Source of the DNA: an uncultured Lachnospiraceae bacterium
GTDB taxonomy: Bacteria; Bacillota; Clostridia; Lachnospirales; Lachnospiraceae
Assembly: GCA_910585995.1 (NCBI GenBank)
Contig: CAJUGG010000044.1
Coordinates: forward strand, 1 to 14,866
Direction of reading: 5' to 3'
Length of the DNA: 14,866 bases
The position numbers and the translations under genes were made by a program. Numbering within the stretch: the stretch's first letter is position 1; the number at the start of each line of letters is the position of its first letter. The notes under the pieces were generated by a model. The model was given only the letters and a program-made list of their open reading frames with translations, ran no database searches and was not told the origin of the DNA. This document shows positions 1-7,551 of this stretch, in pieces.

Positions 1-39
1 CCCGCCACAATGGCTGTGCTCTTCGTTGGTTACGTGCAT
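1..39 (-). CDS. N-terminus of an unidentified protein (partial, runs off left edge)
   Basis: Only the first 13 codons are inside the window, reading MHVTNEEHSHCGG. The ATG at 39-37 is preceded by a near-perfect AGGAGG (52-47) with a 7-nt spacer and by a sigma-A promoter (91-119), so this is very likely a true gene start. Two His residues next to Cys-Gly-Gly could be the beginning of a metal-binding segment, but 13 residues are too few to name a family. It follows the metF operon on the same strand but lies beyond that operon's terminator, so it is probably a separate transcription unit. Confidence 0.7.
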   Translation of the reverse strand, partial: MHVTNEEHSHCGG

Positions 40-90
40 TTACCTACCTCCTTTTTTTGAAAATGCTAATTTTTTAACACTTTTGTTTGT

Positions 91-119
91 ATTATACCCC
101 ATGGGGGGATTTTCAGCAA
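91..119 (-). promoter_or_regulatory. Sigma-A promoter of the left-edge gene, with a palindrome in the spacer
   Basis: On the minus strand a -35 box TTGCTG (119-114) and a perfect -10 box TATAAT (96-91) are separated by exactly 17 nt. The spacer holds the perfect palindrome CCCCATGGGG (97-106) touching the -10 box. Such a position could be an operator for a repressor or a MerR-type activator, but that is inference. The predicted leader before the ATG is about 45 nt. Confidence 0.75.
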
Positions 120-141
120 GTGAATTTTTGTATATTTTCAA

Positions 142-183
142 CAAAAAATCGGAGTTTATGGTTTAAAACTCATAAACTCCGAT
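142..183 (-). terminator. Rho-independent terminator of the rnfC2-metV-metF operon
   Basis: Downstream of the metF stop, the minus strand carries a perfect 13-bp inverted repeat (ATCGGAGTTTATG at 183-171 in complement, 148-160 on the other arm) around a 10-nt loop. A T-rich tract (147-143, then GTTG) follows. The stem ends about 43 nt after the metF stop and just before the promoter of the next gene, so it separates the two transcription units. Confidence 0.85.
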
Positions 184-226
184 AAAATCAGCTATTTTTC
201 ATATGAACTCTTATTTTATAGGGTTC

Positions 227-1105
227 TTAGATGCCAGCCTGCTTTAAAAGATCCGGTACTTTGGACTCCCATCCAAGTGCCATAATATGTACACCCTGGC
301 AATATGGCTTACACTCTTTGATAATACGAGCAGCGATCTCCACGCCCGTGATGCCAGCTTTGGTCTTTTCCTTGTCTGCCTTCAGTTCGTCGATCATCTC
401 CTGAGGAACATGGATACCAGCCACATTGTCATTCATGTATTTTGCCATACCAGCAGATTTTGGAATTACGATGCCAAGCTGCACTGGTTTGCCAAACTGT
501 TTTGCTTTTTCCATGAATTTGATAAATTTCTCCGGCTCGTAGACTGCCTGTGTCTGAAAATACTCTGCACCAGCGCGCACTTTACGCTCCATCTTTGCCA
601 GCTGAGAATCCACAGAATCGCTACATGGGGATACCACAGCACCTTTTGCAAATTTAGGAGGCTCGCCAACTAACTTGTTTCCGCCAAGATCTTCGCCCTC
701 TTCCAGCTTGCATACAGTGTGAAGCAAAGAAACAGAATCCAGATCAAATACTGGTTTTGCCTGCTTATGATCACCTAATTTGATATGATCTCCGGTCAGA
801 ACTAATACGTTGTCAATGCCCAGCATCGCTGCACTTAACAGATCAGACTGCAGTGCGATACGGTTTCTGTCGCGGCAGGTCAACTGATAGATCGGAAGAA
901 GTCCTGCATCTTTGAGTGCTTTACAGGTTGCCAAAGAACCAAGACGCATAACGGAAGACTGATTATCTGTCACGTTCACCGCTGTAACGCCGCTTAAGTA
1001 AGTCTTTGCTTCTTCAATTAAATTTTCAATATGGATTCCTTTGGGCGGGCCTACTTCCGCAGACACTACAAATTCGCCACGTTCAAATAACTCAGTAATT
1101 TTCAT
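227..1105 (-). CDS. metF: Methylenetetrahydrofolate reductase, catalytic subunit MetF
   Basis: Reduces 5,10-methylene-THF to 5-methyl-THF, the last reduction of the methyl branch of the Wood-Ljungdahl pathway, in the cytoplasm. The 292-residue protein matches the flavin-binding TIM-barrel MTHFR family in length and pattern. It has the N-terminal strand SAEVGPPKG with the expected catalytic Glu at residue 17, then VTAVNVTDNQ, the LTCRDRNR segment and the LVLTGDH loop. I chose the ATG at 1105 (MKITELFERG), because GGAG lies 9 nt upstream; the earlier in-frame TTG at 1120 overlaps that ribosome site. It is the last gene of the operon, 43 nt after metV. In acetogens with the same gene set, MetF works with MetV and RnfC2 rather than alone, and the neighbours fit that. 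Family assignment is firm; the in vivo electron donor is inferred. Confidence 0.93.
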   Translation of the reverse strand: MKITELFERGEFVVSAEVGPPKGIHIENLIEEAKTYLSGVTAVNVTDNQSSVMRLGSLATCKALKDAGLLPIYQLTCRDRNRIALQSDLLSAAMLGIDNVLVLTGDHIKLGDHKQAKPVFDLDSVSLLHTVCKLEEGEDLGGNKLVGEPPKFAKGAVVSPCSDSVDSQLAKMERKVRAGAEYFQTQAVYEPEKFIKFMEKAKQFGKPVQLGIVIPKSAGMAKYMNDNVAGIHVPQEMIDELKADKEKTKAGITGVEIAARIIKECKPYCQGVHIMALGWESKVPDLLKQAGI

Positions 1106-1148
1106 TATATATCGCTCCAATCATTATAATTTTTAACATTTGCCTTAC

Positions 1149-1766
1149 TTAGACTTCATCATCCGTTGCGTAATTGCGTATTTGTACTGGACTCTTTAAT
1201 GCATCCAGACGTCCAATCTTCTCAAGGCGTCTGTAGATACGCTCCCAGCCACATTCCATATTGGGATCCACTTCGCATTTGCCGTTCTTCGCGCCGCCAC
1301 ACTGGCCGTTTAACAGGCTCTTGGAACAGGCTGTGATCGGGCAGATTCCTCCGGTCAGATTCAGATAACATTCGCCGCACTGACCGCAGTCGTACTCAAG
1401 CGGTGTCACGCCCTGGAAACCTGGCAGACGGCAGGAATCGCAAGCTGCGCATACCATCTTGTCATCCAGATACTCGGCGATTGTCTGTACGCCGACACCA
1501 CAGGAGAATACAAGTACCATCTCTGCTTCTTTGATCTCGCCCATATGCTTCTCAAGACGCAGCTTCATATTGTCCGGATTACATACATAATCCGTTGTTA
1601 TAATTCCAGTCACCTTCCCGGTAGCTTTTAGTTCCTTCTGGAGTTCTGCAGCTTCTTTTTCCGGGAAATGAACTTCCTTACATCCCTGGCAGTTAATTAT
1701 GAAAACTTTTTTTCCGTCCACCAGTGATGTGATCGTTTCCTTAGATTTTAATTGGGTAATTAGCAT
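1149..1766 (-). CDS. metV: MetV, zinc/iron-sulfur partner subunit of methylene-THF reductase
   Basis: This 205-residue protein is of the MTHFR C-terminal-domain type (MetV), which carries metal or Fe-S centres and passes electrons to MetF. It has 15 cysteines, at 26, 29, 62, 89, 106, 109, 112, 127, 130, 133, 142, 147, 156, 164 and 172. These include a CxxCxxC at 106-112, a second CxxCxxC at 127-133, and a conserved tail with GQCGGAKNGKCEVDPN near 154-169. The ATG lies 1 nt after the rnfC2 stop, so the two genes are probably translationally coupled. No membrane segment or signal peptide is visible, which fits a soluble complex. The first 205 residues of RnfC2 are a clear paralogue. MetV appears specifically with acetogen-type MetF, which supports the pathway assignment. 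Confidence 0.9.
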   Translation of the reverse strand: MLITQLKSKETITSLVDGKKVFIINCQGCKEVHFPEKEAAELQKELKATGKVTGIITTDYVCNPDNMKLRLEKHMGEIKEAEMVLVFSCGVGVQTIAEYLDDKMVCAACDSCRLPGFQGVTPLEYDCGQCGECYLNLTGGICPITACSKSLLNGQCGGAKNGKCEVDPNMECGWERIYRRLEKIGRLDALKSPVQIRNYATDDEV

Positions 1767-1767
1767 A

Positions 1768-3729
1768 TCACTTCATCCCCCTTACTGCATTTTTGCCGGC
1801 TTTGATCTTGGTGACTAATGGGATCTTGGAGGAGCAGATATATTCACAGCATCTGCACTCGATACAATCCATGATATTCATATCCTTTGCGCCCTGCCAG
1901 TTCTCTTCATCCGCATATTTTGCGAAATACAGAGGAGACAGTTCCATCGGACAGACATCCATACAGCGTCCGCACTTGATACATGGCTGCTCTACCGTAT
2001 GGTCGGTGTCAATGGCAATGATACCATTGGAACCTTTCATAATTGGTACATTGACATCCGGAAGGATGAATCCCATCATTGGTCCGCCTGCCTTAACCGT
2101 CACATCATCGCCTGTGATGCCGCCACAGTAATCGATGAGTTCTTTGGTATTCGTACCGATCTTCACGATATAATTGCCAGGTTTTTTCAGGTTCTCACCT
2201 GTAACAGTTACCACACGCTCCACTAACGGCATTCCTTTTTGGATGGCATCAGCGATGGCTTTTGTGGTACTGATATTGCTTACAACAGCGCCTACATCTG
2301 CTGGCAGACCGCCTCTTGGCACCTGTCTTCCCATCACGCGCTTAATAAGCATCTTCTCAGCACCCTGCGGGTATTTGGTCTTTGCCACGACCACTTCGAT
2401 ATTGTCAAGATCTGCGGTCTTCGCCTGTAACAGCTCAATCGCATCCGGCTTATTGTCCTCAATCACGATAATACCTTTTTTCGCATCTACCGTCTTGACA
2501 ATTGCCTTAAGGCCAAAGACAACATCATCTGCAAATTCCAAAAGCACCCTGTGGTCTGCGGTCAAAAGAGGCTCACATTCACAGCCATTGAGCAGTACCG
2601 CATCGATTGGCTTGTTGGGTTTTAATTTTACAGAAGTTGGGAACCCAGCGCCGCCCATGCCGACGATTCCGCTCTCACGGACAATCTCGATAATCTCATC
2701 TGGAGTCAGGCTGTCAAGGTCTTTGTTTGGCTTAATAGATTCGTGCAGAGTATTTTTTCCATCGGATTTGATCACAACGGACAGACATTCGCCTCTTGTG
2801 GCATGTTTGTGGTTCTCAATGGCCGTTACGGTTCCGCTGACGCTCGAATGTACTGGGCTGCTGATAAAGCCAGCAGACTCGCCGATCTTCTGTCCAACTT
2901 TAACCGTATCACCCACTTGTACGATTGGATCAGCCGGAGCACCTGCATGCATCGACAGAGGAATCACTACGGTATCGGGATCCGGGAATCTCTGTAATGC
3001 AATATGTTCCGTATATTCTTTACGCTCTGAAGGATGAACACCGCCATAATAACCCTCAAGTCTGTTCTCACGGATGGATTTTACATATTCGTTCACAAAC
3101 TCGAAATCCACCTTTGAGTAATCTCTAAGCTGGATGGGCTGATTTAAAAATTCGGAGAGACGGCCTTGTTTTTCCAGTCTCCTATAGATCTTCTCCCATG
3201 CACAGTCTTTATTGGGGTCTACTTCACATTTTCCGTTCTTTGCACCGCCGCACTGTCCGTTCACTAAGCTCTTAGAGCAGTCCACGATGGGGCAGATACC
3301 GCCGGTTACGTTCAGATAACACTGTGCACATGCATCACAGCTCTTCTTGGTCAGAGCCATGCCATGATGTCCTGTATAATTCAGAGAATTGCTGGCCGCA
3401 TATACAGGTTTTCCTGCCAGATCTGCAACAGTCTGGATACCCAGACCACAGGAGATCACAAGGATATTCTCGGTCCCTTCCGGGATCATATCCTGTAATT
3501 TCTTCTCGGTCTGTGTCTTATTGCACAAAAAGTCAACCCTAGCAGTGCCTGTGATCTTCTTTCCCTGCTCTAAAGCGATCTTCTCAAGCTCACCGCACTC
3601 TGGTTCGTCAACGGTTTCAAATTCCTTGAAGCACTTGTTGCAGGCAACAATGAACAGATTATCCTTACCGGCCAATAAGGACACCAGTTCGTCGTTACTT
3701 TTCAACTTATACTTAGTATAGTTTTCCAA
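1768..3729 (-). CDS. rnfC2: RnfC2-type electron-input subunit with fused N-terminal MetV-like domain
   Basis: Residues 1-205 resemble MetV (13 Cys, including the same QCGGAKNGKC tail). Residues from about 228 to 653 are RnfC-like: a lipoyl-like barrel with SPVHSSVSG near 291-299, a glycine-rich nucleotide/flavin segment GMGGAGFPTSVKL (357-369), an SLBB-like region, and two 4Fe-4S motifs at C583-C586-C589-C593 and C622-C625-C628-C632. In acetogens, RnfC2 is thought to accept electrons from NADH and pass them to MetV/MetF. I set the start at TTG 3729, because AAGGAAGG lies 7 nt upstream and the first residues then align with the start of MetV. An in-frame GTG at 3804 has no ribosome site and would add 25 residues of unlike composition. 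No RnfA/B/D/E/G genes are present, so this is not the membrane Rnf operon. Confidence 0.88.
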   Translation of the reverse strand: MENYTKYKLKSNDELVSLLAGKDNLFIVACNKCFKEFETVDEPECGELEKIALEQGKKITGTARVDFLCNKTQTEKKLQDMIPEGTENILVISCGLGIQTVADLAGKPVYAASNSLNYTGHHGMALTKKSCDACAQCYLNVTGGICPIVDCSKSLVNGQCGGAKNGKCEVDPNKDCAWEKIYRRLEKQGRLSEFLNQPIQLRDYSKVDFEFVNEYVKSIRENRLEGYYGGVHPSERKEYTEHIALQRFPDPDTVVIPLSMHAGAPADPIVQVGDTVKVGQKIGESAGFISSPVHSSVSGTVTAIENHKHATRGECLSVVIKSDGKNTLHESIKPNKDLDSLTPDEIIEIVRESGIVGMGGAGFPTSVKLKPNKPIDAVLLNGCECEPLLTADHRVLLEFADDVVFGLKAIVKTVDAKKGIIVIEDNKPDAIELLQAKTADLDNIEVVVAKTKYPQGAEKMLIKRVMGRQVPRGGLPADVGAVVSNISTTKAIADAIQKGMPLVERVVTVTGENLKKPGNYIVKIGTNTKELIDYCGGITGDDVTVKAGGPMMGFILPDVNVPIMKGSNGIIAIDTDHTVEQPCIKCGRCMDVCPMELSPLYFAKYADEENWQGAKDMNIMDCIECRCCEYICSSKIPLVTKIKAGKNAVRGMK

Positions 3730-3860
3730 TTGCTCACCTTCCTTATCTAGTTGATTTACAAAACTTATACCTATCCGCCTTTGTCCTTCTTTTTGCCTCT
3801 GCACTTTGCAAAAAAATAACAGTCAGCAAATAAGTCAGCTTTATATTTAATACCTGTTTC

Positions 3861-3889
3861 AGTATACTACATATTCACCATATTTTCCA
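3861..3889 (-). promoter_or_regulatory. Candidate promoter of the rnfC2-metV-metF operon
   Basis: On the minus strand, TATACT (3866-3861) as -10 and TGGAAA (3889-3884) as a weak -35 are spaced 17 nt apart. Transcription from here would leave a leader of roughly 125 nt before the TTG start. That leader contains two copies of GCTGACT (3839-3833 and 3827-3821) with a 12-bp period. The -10 is good but the -35 matches the consensus at only 4 of 6 positions. Confidence 0.4.
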
Positions 3890-3946
3890 GTGAAAATATA
3901 TATTTTTTTATAAATTTTTTACGAAGCAGAGCGTCTCTTTGAAATA

Positions 3947-3975
3947 TTGCTTTTATCCGTAATTTCCAGTATAAT
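3947..3975 (+). promoter_or_regulatory. Sigma-A promoter of the DUF6881-like gene
   Basis: TTGCTT (3947-3952) and a perfect TATAAT (3970-3975) are separated by 17 nt, followed by a leader of about 25 nt to the ATG at 4008. It points away from the rnfC2 promoter; the two -35 boxes are about 57 bp apart in an AT-rich stretch. Confidence 0.8.
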
Positions 3976-4007
3976 AATTAAAAAGCAGATACCAAAAAGG
4001 AGTGTTT

Positions 4008-4292
4008 ATGGAATATATCAAATTGTTTTGGGAACACGAACTAAAAGAAGAACCCGTGATCATACTCTATGAAGTAAAGGTGGATAAGGAACGACTTGCC
4101 ATGCGATCTATTGATATTTTCCGGGATGGAACCACTAAAAATATCGACGATCTCTATGCCGAGGCGATCGAGATCACACCAATCCCGACGGTGGAAGAAC
4201 TCAATGCCCATGTGTGGGGGGAGGAATTGCAGGCTTATCTAATTAGCAAGGAGGAATTTGAACATGTATGGGCAACAAAAAAGCAACCATGA
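4008..4292 (+). CDS. Small DUF6881-like protein of unknown function
   Basis: A 94-residue acidic, soluble protein beginning MEYIKLFWEHELKEEPVIILYEV. The layout (YIKxFWxH, EEPVxILYEV, then RSIDIFRDGT and a C-terminal ISKEEFEHVW) matches my memory of the DUF6881 family; this is pattern recognition, not a search. The ATG at 4008 is preferred because AAAAAGGAG ends 5 nt upstream; a GTG at 4002 overlaps the ribosome site. The gene has its own promoter and its own terminator, so it is probably monocistronic. It has no signal peptide, membrane segment or cysteine cluster. It sits between two oppositely directed neighbours and shows no functional link to either. Members of this family have no established role that I know of. 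Confidence 0.8.
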   Translation: MEYIKLFWEHELKEEPVIILYEVKVDKERLAMRSIDIFRDGTTKNIDDLYAEAIEITPIPTVEELNAHVWGEELQAYLISKEEFEHVWATKKQP

Positions 4293-4305
4293 TAGGTTGC
4301 TTTTT
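4277..4305. terminator. Bidirectional terminator overlapping the DUF6881-like stop codon
   Basis: The inverted repeat GCAACC (4283-4288) / GGTTGC (4295-4300) is extended by A-T pairs to 11 bp around a 6-nt loop. Five T follow on the plus strand (4301-4305), and the A-run 4277-4282 gives six T on the minus strand. It can therefore end the plus-strand small gene and the minus-strand five-gene operon, whose last stop codon is at 4317-4319. The TGA of the small gene lies inside the hairpin, with TAG directly after it in frame. Confidence 0.85.
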
Positions 4306-4316
4306 GAATCCAACAT

Positions 4317-5825
4317 TTAATATCTCTTAATCTTTTTTGAAGGCGTCTTGGCAAATTCGGTCTCCCGCACTTTTAGGCGATAGATCTTTTTATAGGCTGG
4401 TGCACTTTTGTTCCAGTCATCGATCAGTTCCTGTAAAGCTGCTCTTTGATCTTCAATGCCTTTTTTCTCTACATACTCTGCATCTGGGAAGATCTCTGCT
4501 TCGATCACGCCTTCGCTTTCGCGGACTATGACTTCTTGTACCAGCGGGGATTCTGATAAGCGATTTTCCAGCTCCTCAGGTGAGACATTTTCCCCATTTT
4601 TAGTGATGATTAAGTTTTTCTTTCTTCCAGTCAGGTAGACAAAGCCTTCTTCATCCACATATCCGAGATCTCCGGTCCGAAGCCAGCCATCCACCAACGT
4701 CTCCTCGGTCTCTTTTGGCATCTGGTAATACCCCTGCATCACGCTGCTGCCACGAACCCACAGCTCTTCATCCACCACTTTTGCCTCGCAATTAGGCATT
4801 AACTGTCCCACAGAGCCTTTGCGGATATTCCAGCTTACAGTGGTACTAATCACAGGCGCACACTCGGTCATACCATATCCTTGCAGGATTGTAATGCCAT
4901 ATGTTCCAAACAGATCCAACATAGCTGGCGGCATATACGCACCACCGCTACAGATCGTATGGAACTGCTCTCCAAAGACCTCTCTTTTCACAATCTCTGG
5001 CGGAAGCGCTGCAGCCTCCTGAAGCTTTTTCGCCATCGTCTCAATCATCAACGGCACCATCAAGATCACATTGGGCTGAAACAACTTAATATTTTTGGCC
5101 ATACGAATCAAGGAATCATTGATACAGATAATACTGCCAAGAGAAAGCCCTTTTAAAATATCCATGCTCAGGCAATATGCATGATGAACAGGAAGGACGG
5201 AAAGCAGCACCGTCCGCTTTGGGAATTTCATATCCAGGCAAGTGGCATTTTCCGCCAGATTCCGGTGTGTCAGCATCACTCCCTTACTCTTTCCGGTAGT
5301 CCCGGAAGTAAACATAATCGTCGCCAGATCTTCCGGTTTCGGCTCATAGGCACAGCTTCCTGCATGCTCTTCTAAAAGCGTGGCAAAAGAAAGCGCTTCC
5401 TCATCACTCACCGTCTTCTGCATGGAGATAATATGCCGAAGTTTTGGACAACGCTGTCTCGTTGCCAGCATCACATCCTTACGGATCTCATCCACCACAA
5501 GCACCACCGCATCCGAACGGTCGATCAACTCACACATATCCTCCATAGGAAGTGACACATCCAAAGGCACTGCCACACTCCCACTGTCCACAATTCCCAG
5601 ATAAGACATGATCCAAGAATAAGAAGTCATCCCCGTCAGCGCCACATGGCTGCCCTGCGCTCCTAATGCCTGCAATACACAAGAAAAACTCTCTGAATCC
5701 TGTTTCAACTCCGTATAAGATTTTGCTTCAATGGTGTCCTTAGACACCTTATACCGAATCGCATCCTCAGAACCAAACTGACGTTCTGCATTTACCAGTA
5801 TCTCTCTGATTGTACTACAAATCAT
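4317..5825 (-). CDS. AMP-forming acyl ligase (acyl-CoA/acyl-ACP synthetase family)
   Basis: A 502-residue member of the ANL adenylate-forming superfamily. It activates a carboxylic acid with ATP and should pass the acyl group to a thiol, here probably the neighbouring carrier protein. Motifs in order: P-loop TSGTTGKSKG (173-182), GYGMTE (316-321), RTGD (383-386), hinge GRKKNLIITKNGENVSPEELE starting at 400, and the C-terminal catalytic lysine region TPSKKIKRY with K498. All core motifs are intact, so it should be active. I chose ATG 5825 because AGGAG lies 8 nt upstream; a GTG at 5843 would overlap the carrier gene stop by 4 nt. It is the last gene of the operon, ending 11 nt before a terminator. 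Substrate cannot be read from sequence; a fatty or aromatic acid is possible. Confidence 0.9.
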   Translation of the reverse strand: MICSTIREILVNAERQFGSEDAIRYKVSKDTIEAKSYTELKQDSESFSCVLQALGAQGSHVALTGMTSYSWIMSYLGIVDSGSVAVPLDVSLPMEDMCELIDRSDAVVLVVDEIRKDVMLATRQRCPKLRHIISMQKTVSDEEALSFATLLEEHAGSCAYEPKPEDLATIMFTSGTTGKSKGVMLTHRNLAENATCLDMKFPKRTVLLSVLPVHHAYCLSMDILKGLSLGSIICINDSLIRMAKNIKLFQPNVILMVPLMIETMAKKLQEAAALPPEIVKREVFGEQFHTICSGGAYMPPAMLDLFGTYGITILQGYGMTECAPVISTTVSWNIRKGSVGQLMPNCEAKVVDEELWVRGSSVMQGYYQMPKETEETLVDGWLRTGDLGYVDEEGFVYLTGRKKNLIITKNGENVSPEELENRLSESPLVQEVIVRESEGVIEAEIFPDAEYVEKKGIEDQRAALQELIDDWNKSAPAYKKIYRLKVRETEFAKTPSKKIKRY

Positions 5826-5839
5826 CTCACACACTCCTA

Positions 5840-6067
5840 TCACTCAGACAACTTTTCCAAATACGCTAAAGCCTCCTGCACTGTCCGAATATCCGTTACC
5901 TCCTGCTGGTCAATCTCCACATCAAATGCATCCTCAAGCTCTCCCAACATACTCATAAAATCAAATGAAGTAAACCCCAAATCCTCCATAAACCGAGACT
6001 CCGCCTTCACATCCTCTGGTTCCACTTCCACATAATTACAAATAATCTCCACTAATCTCTCAAACAT
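5840..6067 (-). CDS. Acyl/peptidyl carrier protein
   Basis: A 75-residue, strongly acidic four-helix carrier protein. The phosphopantetheine attachment site reads EDLGFTSFDFMSM, with Ser34 in place and TSF replacing the usual DSL. The Asp-Leu-Gly before it and the acidic helix II after it are typical. AGGAG lies 9 nt before the ATG. It stands 14 nt upstream of the acyl ligase and 71 nt downstream of the condensation-like gene, so it is most simply the carrier shared by those two enzymes. The altered DSL motif and the company it keeps argue against it being the housekeeping fatty-acid ACP, which would sit among fab genes. No phosphopantetheinyl transferase is encoded in the window, so one must act from elsewhere. 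Confidence 0.9.
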   Translation of the reverse strand: MFERLVEIICNYVEVEPEDVKAESRFMEDLGFTSFDFMSMLGELEDAFDVEIDQQEVTDIRTVQEALAYLEKLSE

Positions 6068-6138
6068 AATTATTTCTCCTGATTAAAATATGATGAAACA
6101 CTCTTCTGCTAACACAGGCCACCACCTAGTATCCTGGC

Positions 6139-7551
6139 TCATACCAGCCTCATAATATCCCCTATCTTCAAGTTCGGGTTCTCCGCCCCCTTAAACATAA
6201 TCTTACACAGGTAATAATACAAATACTCCAACTGCTCCCTGCTAACCGCCTTCACCTGATGCTCAAAACTAAAGTCCAGTCCATTGTCATCCGGCCTGTG
6301 CATCACCGTCAGATACATCGCCTGTGTCGTCGCTCCGTTGGGATACCATTTCGTCTTATACTTAATATCCCCCAGCTTATCAAGCCCCTTCTCCCGAAGC
6401 GTCAGCGGCTGATACGTCAAAGCCATCGGTTCATACGTCTGTCCGCCCGGATGCGGATATTTCTTACCCCTGTATGCAAAATATTCCACCGGATCATAAT
6501 TCGCATGACGGAAATATTCATTTTGCAGATCACGAATCGCATAAATTCCCTCTAAAAACGTCTTATCCTCCGAGATAATCGTCCGGAATGGGAACGAATG
6601 GATCCTGGTTCCTCCGGATTTTTTCTCTTTCAAAGTAGCTCTTCTCGCAATCGCCGTATTGATAGATACATCTTCATTTCCATTCATCTTCTGATAGTAG
6701 GTACGAAGCCCCATCAAAAGCAGGCACACCAAAGATACATGATAATTTTCACAAAAATCCATCAGGCGCTTGGTAGGCTCCTCTTCCAGATGAAAGATAT
6801 CCAGTGCAGAATCTACAGAATCTGATACATTTACTGCTGCTCTGGCTTCTGGATTGCCGCTTCTCTCCCGCTCTGCCATCAATTTTCCAGGCCCATCAAT
6901 TCCATTGTAGATAGGTTCCGGCATCTCGTCAATCAGTTTCTGGAAATATTGTGCATCCCGTTCTTTGGCCTTACTTCCCGCCTCATAGGCCAAATCTTTC
7001 TCTAACTGCTCGATATAAGACGCCATATCCTTTGGATAAGACACTTCCTCAAAGACGGTGCTGCAGTAGAGTTCGATCACATCCCTTAAAAAACAGATCA
7101 AAGACTGTGCATCCATAATCCGATGATCCACCAACAGATAGACTCCCTGAAATCCATCGGACATCTTAATCATCACAATACGGCTCATGGAAGAATCTTC
7201 TGCTTTAAAAGGCACTGATGTCCATGCGGTCATAGTCTTCTCGGCCTCTTCCATAGAGACCTGAGAGAAATCCATCGTTTCCACTTCTGGTCTTCCTTCT
7301 TCGGTATTTACCACATACTGATACCAGGTGCCATCTTTGTCCTTTGCAAATCGCACCCGCATACAGTCACAGCGTTCATATGCTTTTATGATGGATTCTT
7401 TTAACACTTCAAAATCCAGCTCTGACTCGATGGTCAGACTCGTTCCCACATTCAGCACCTCTTTTTTCGGACAAAAATCCTGGTAAAAAAAGTGGAATTT
7501 CTGCGCCGCTGTCAATGGATACACCGGATATCCTTTTCTCTTTCTCATCAT
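6139..7551 (-). CDS. Free-standing condensation-domain-like acyltransferase
   Basis: A 470-residue protein with the layout of the NRPS condensation / CoA-dependent acyltransferase superfamily (two chloramphenicol-acetyltransferase-like lobes). The N-terminus YPLTAAQKFHFFYQD resembles the C1 motif at the start of C domains. The active-site motif, HHxxxDG in the family, reads DHRIMDA at 142-148: the second His (H143) and Asp (D147) remain, while the first His is Asp and the Gly is Ala. It may therefore still transfer an acyl group from the carrier to an amine or alcohol, or have shifted function. The ATG overlaps the hydrolase stop as ATGA, with AGGAGG about 10 nt upstream, so translation is coupled. 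Alternatives are a wax-ester or PapA-type alcohol acyltransferase. Family assignment is moderately firm; the reaction is not. Confidence 0.75.
   Translation of the reverse strand: MMRKRKGYPVYPLTAAQKFHFFYQDFCPKKEVLNVGTSLTIESELDFEVLKESIIKAYERCDCMRVRFAKDKDGTWYQYVVNTEEGRPEVETMDFSQVSMEEAEKTMTAWTSVPFKAEDSSMSRIVMIKMSDGFQGVYLLVDHRIMDAQSLICFLRDVIELYCSTVFEEVSYPKDMASYIEQLEKDLAYEAGSKAKERDAQYFQKLIDEMPEPIYNGIDGPGKLMAERERSGNPEARAAVNVSDSVDSALDIFHLEEEPTKRLMDFCENYHVSLVCLLLMGLRTYYQKMNGNEDVSINTAIARRATLKEKKSGGTRIHSFPFRTIISEDKTFLEGIYAIRDLQNEYFRHANYDPVEYFAYRGKKYPHPGGQTYEPMALTYQPLTLREKGLDKLGDIKYKTKWYPNGATTQAMYLTVMHRPDDNGLDFSFEHQVKAVSREQLEYLYYYLCKIMFKGAENPNLKIGDIMRLV

Noticed and set aside
2174..3037. Plus-strand open frame of 287 codons opposite rnfC2
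   Set aside because: It is antisense to a conserved gene, has low-complexity Ser/Thr/Pro composition and no ribosome site; it is a by-product of codon use.
3730..3804. Longer rnfC2 start at GTG 3804
   Set aside because: There is no ribosome site before it, the extra 25 residues do not resemble MetV starts, and a good AAGGAAGG lies before TTG 3729.
5826..5843. GTG start for the acyl ligase overlapping the carrier stop
   Set aside because: The overlap is attractive, but the ribosome site AGGAG sits inside this extension and is ideally spaced for ATG 5825.
5840..6067. Housekeeping fatty-acid ACP
   Set aside because: The motif is TSF rather than DSL, and the gene sits with an adenylating ligase and a condensation-like enzyme, not with fab genes.
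6068..6138. Short inverted repeats just after the condensation-like gene as a terminator
   Set aside because: The stems are only 4 bp and have no T-tract; read-through into the carrier gene is more likely.
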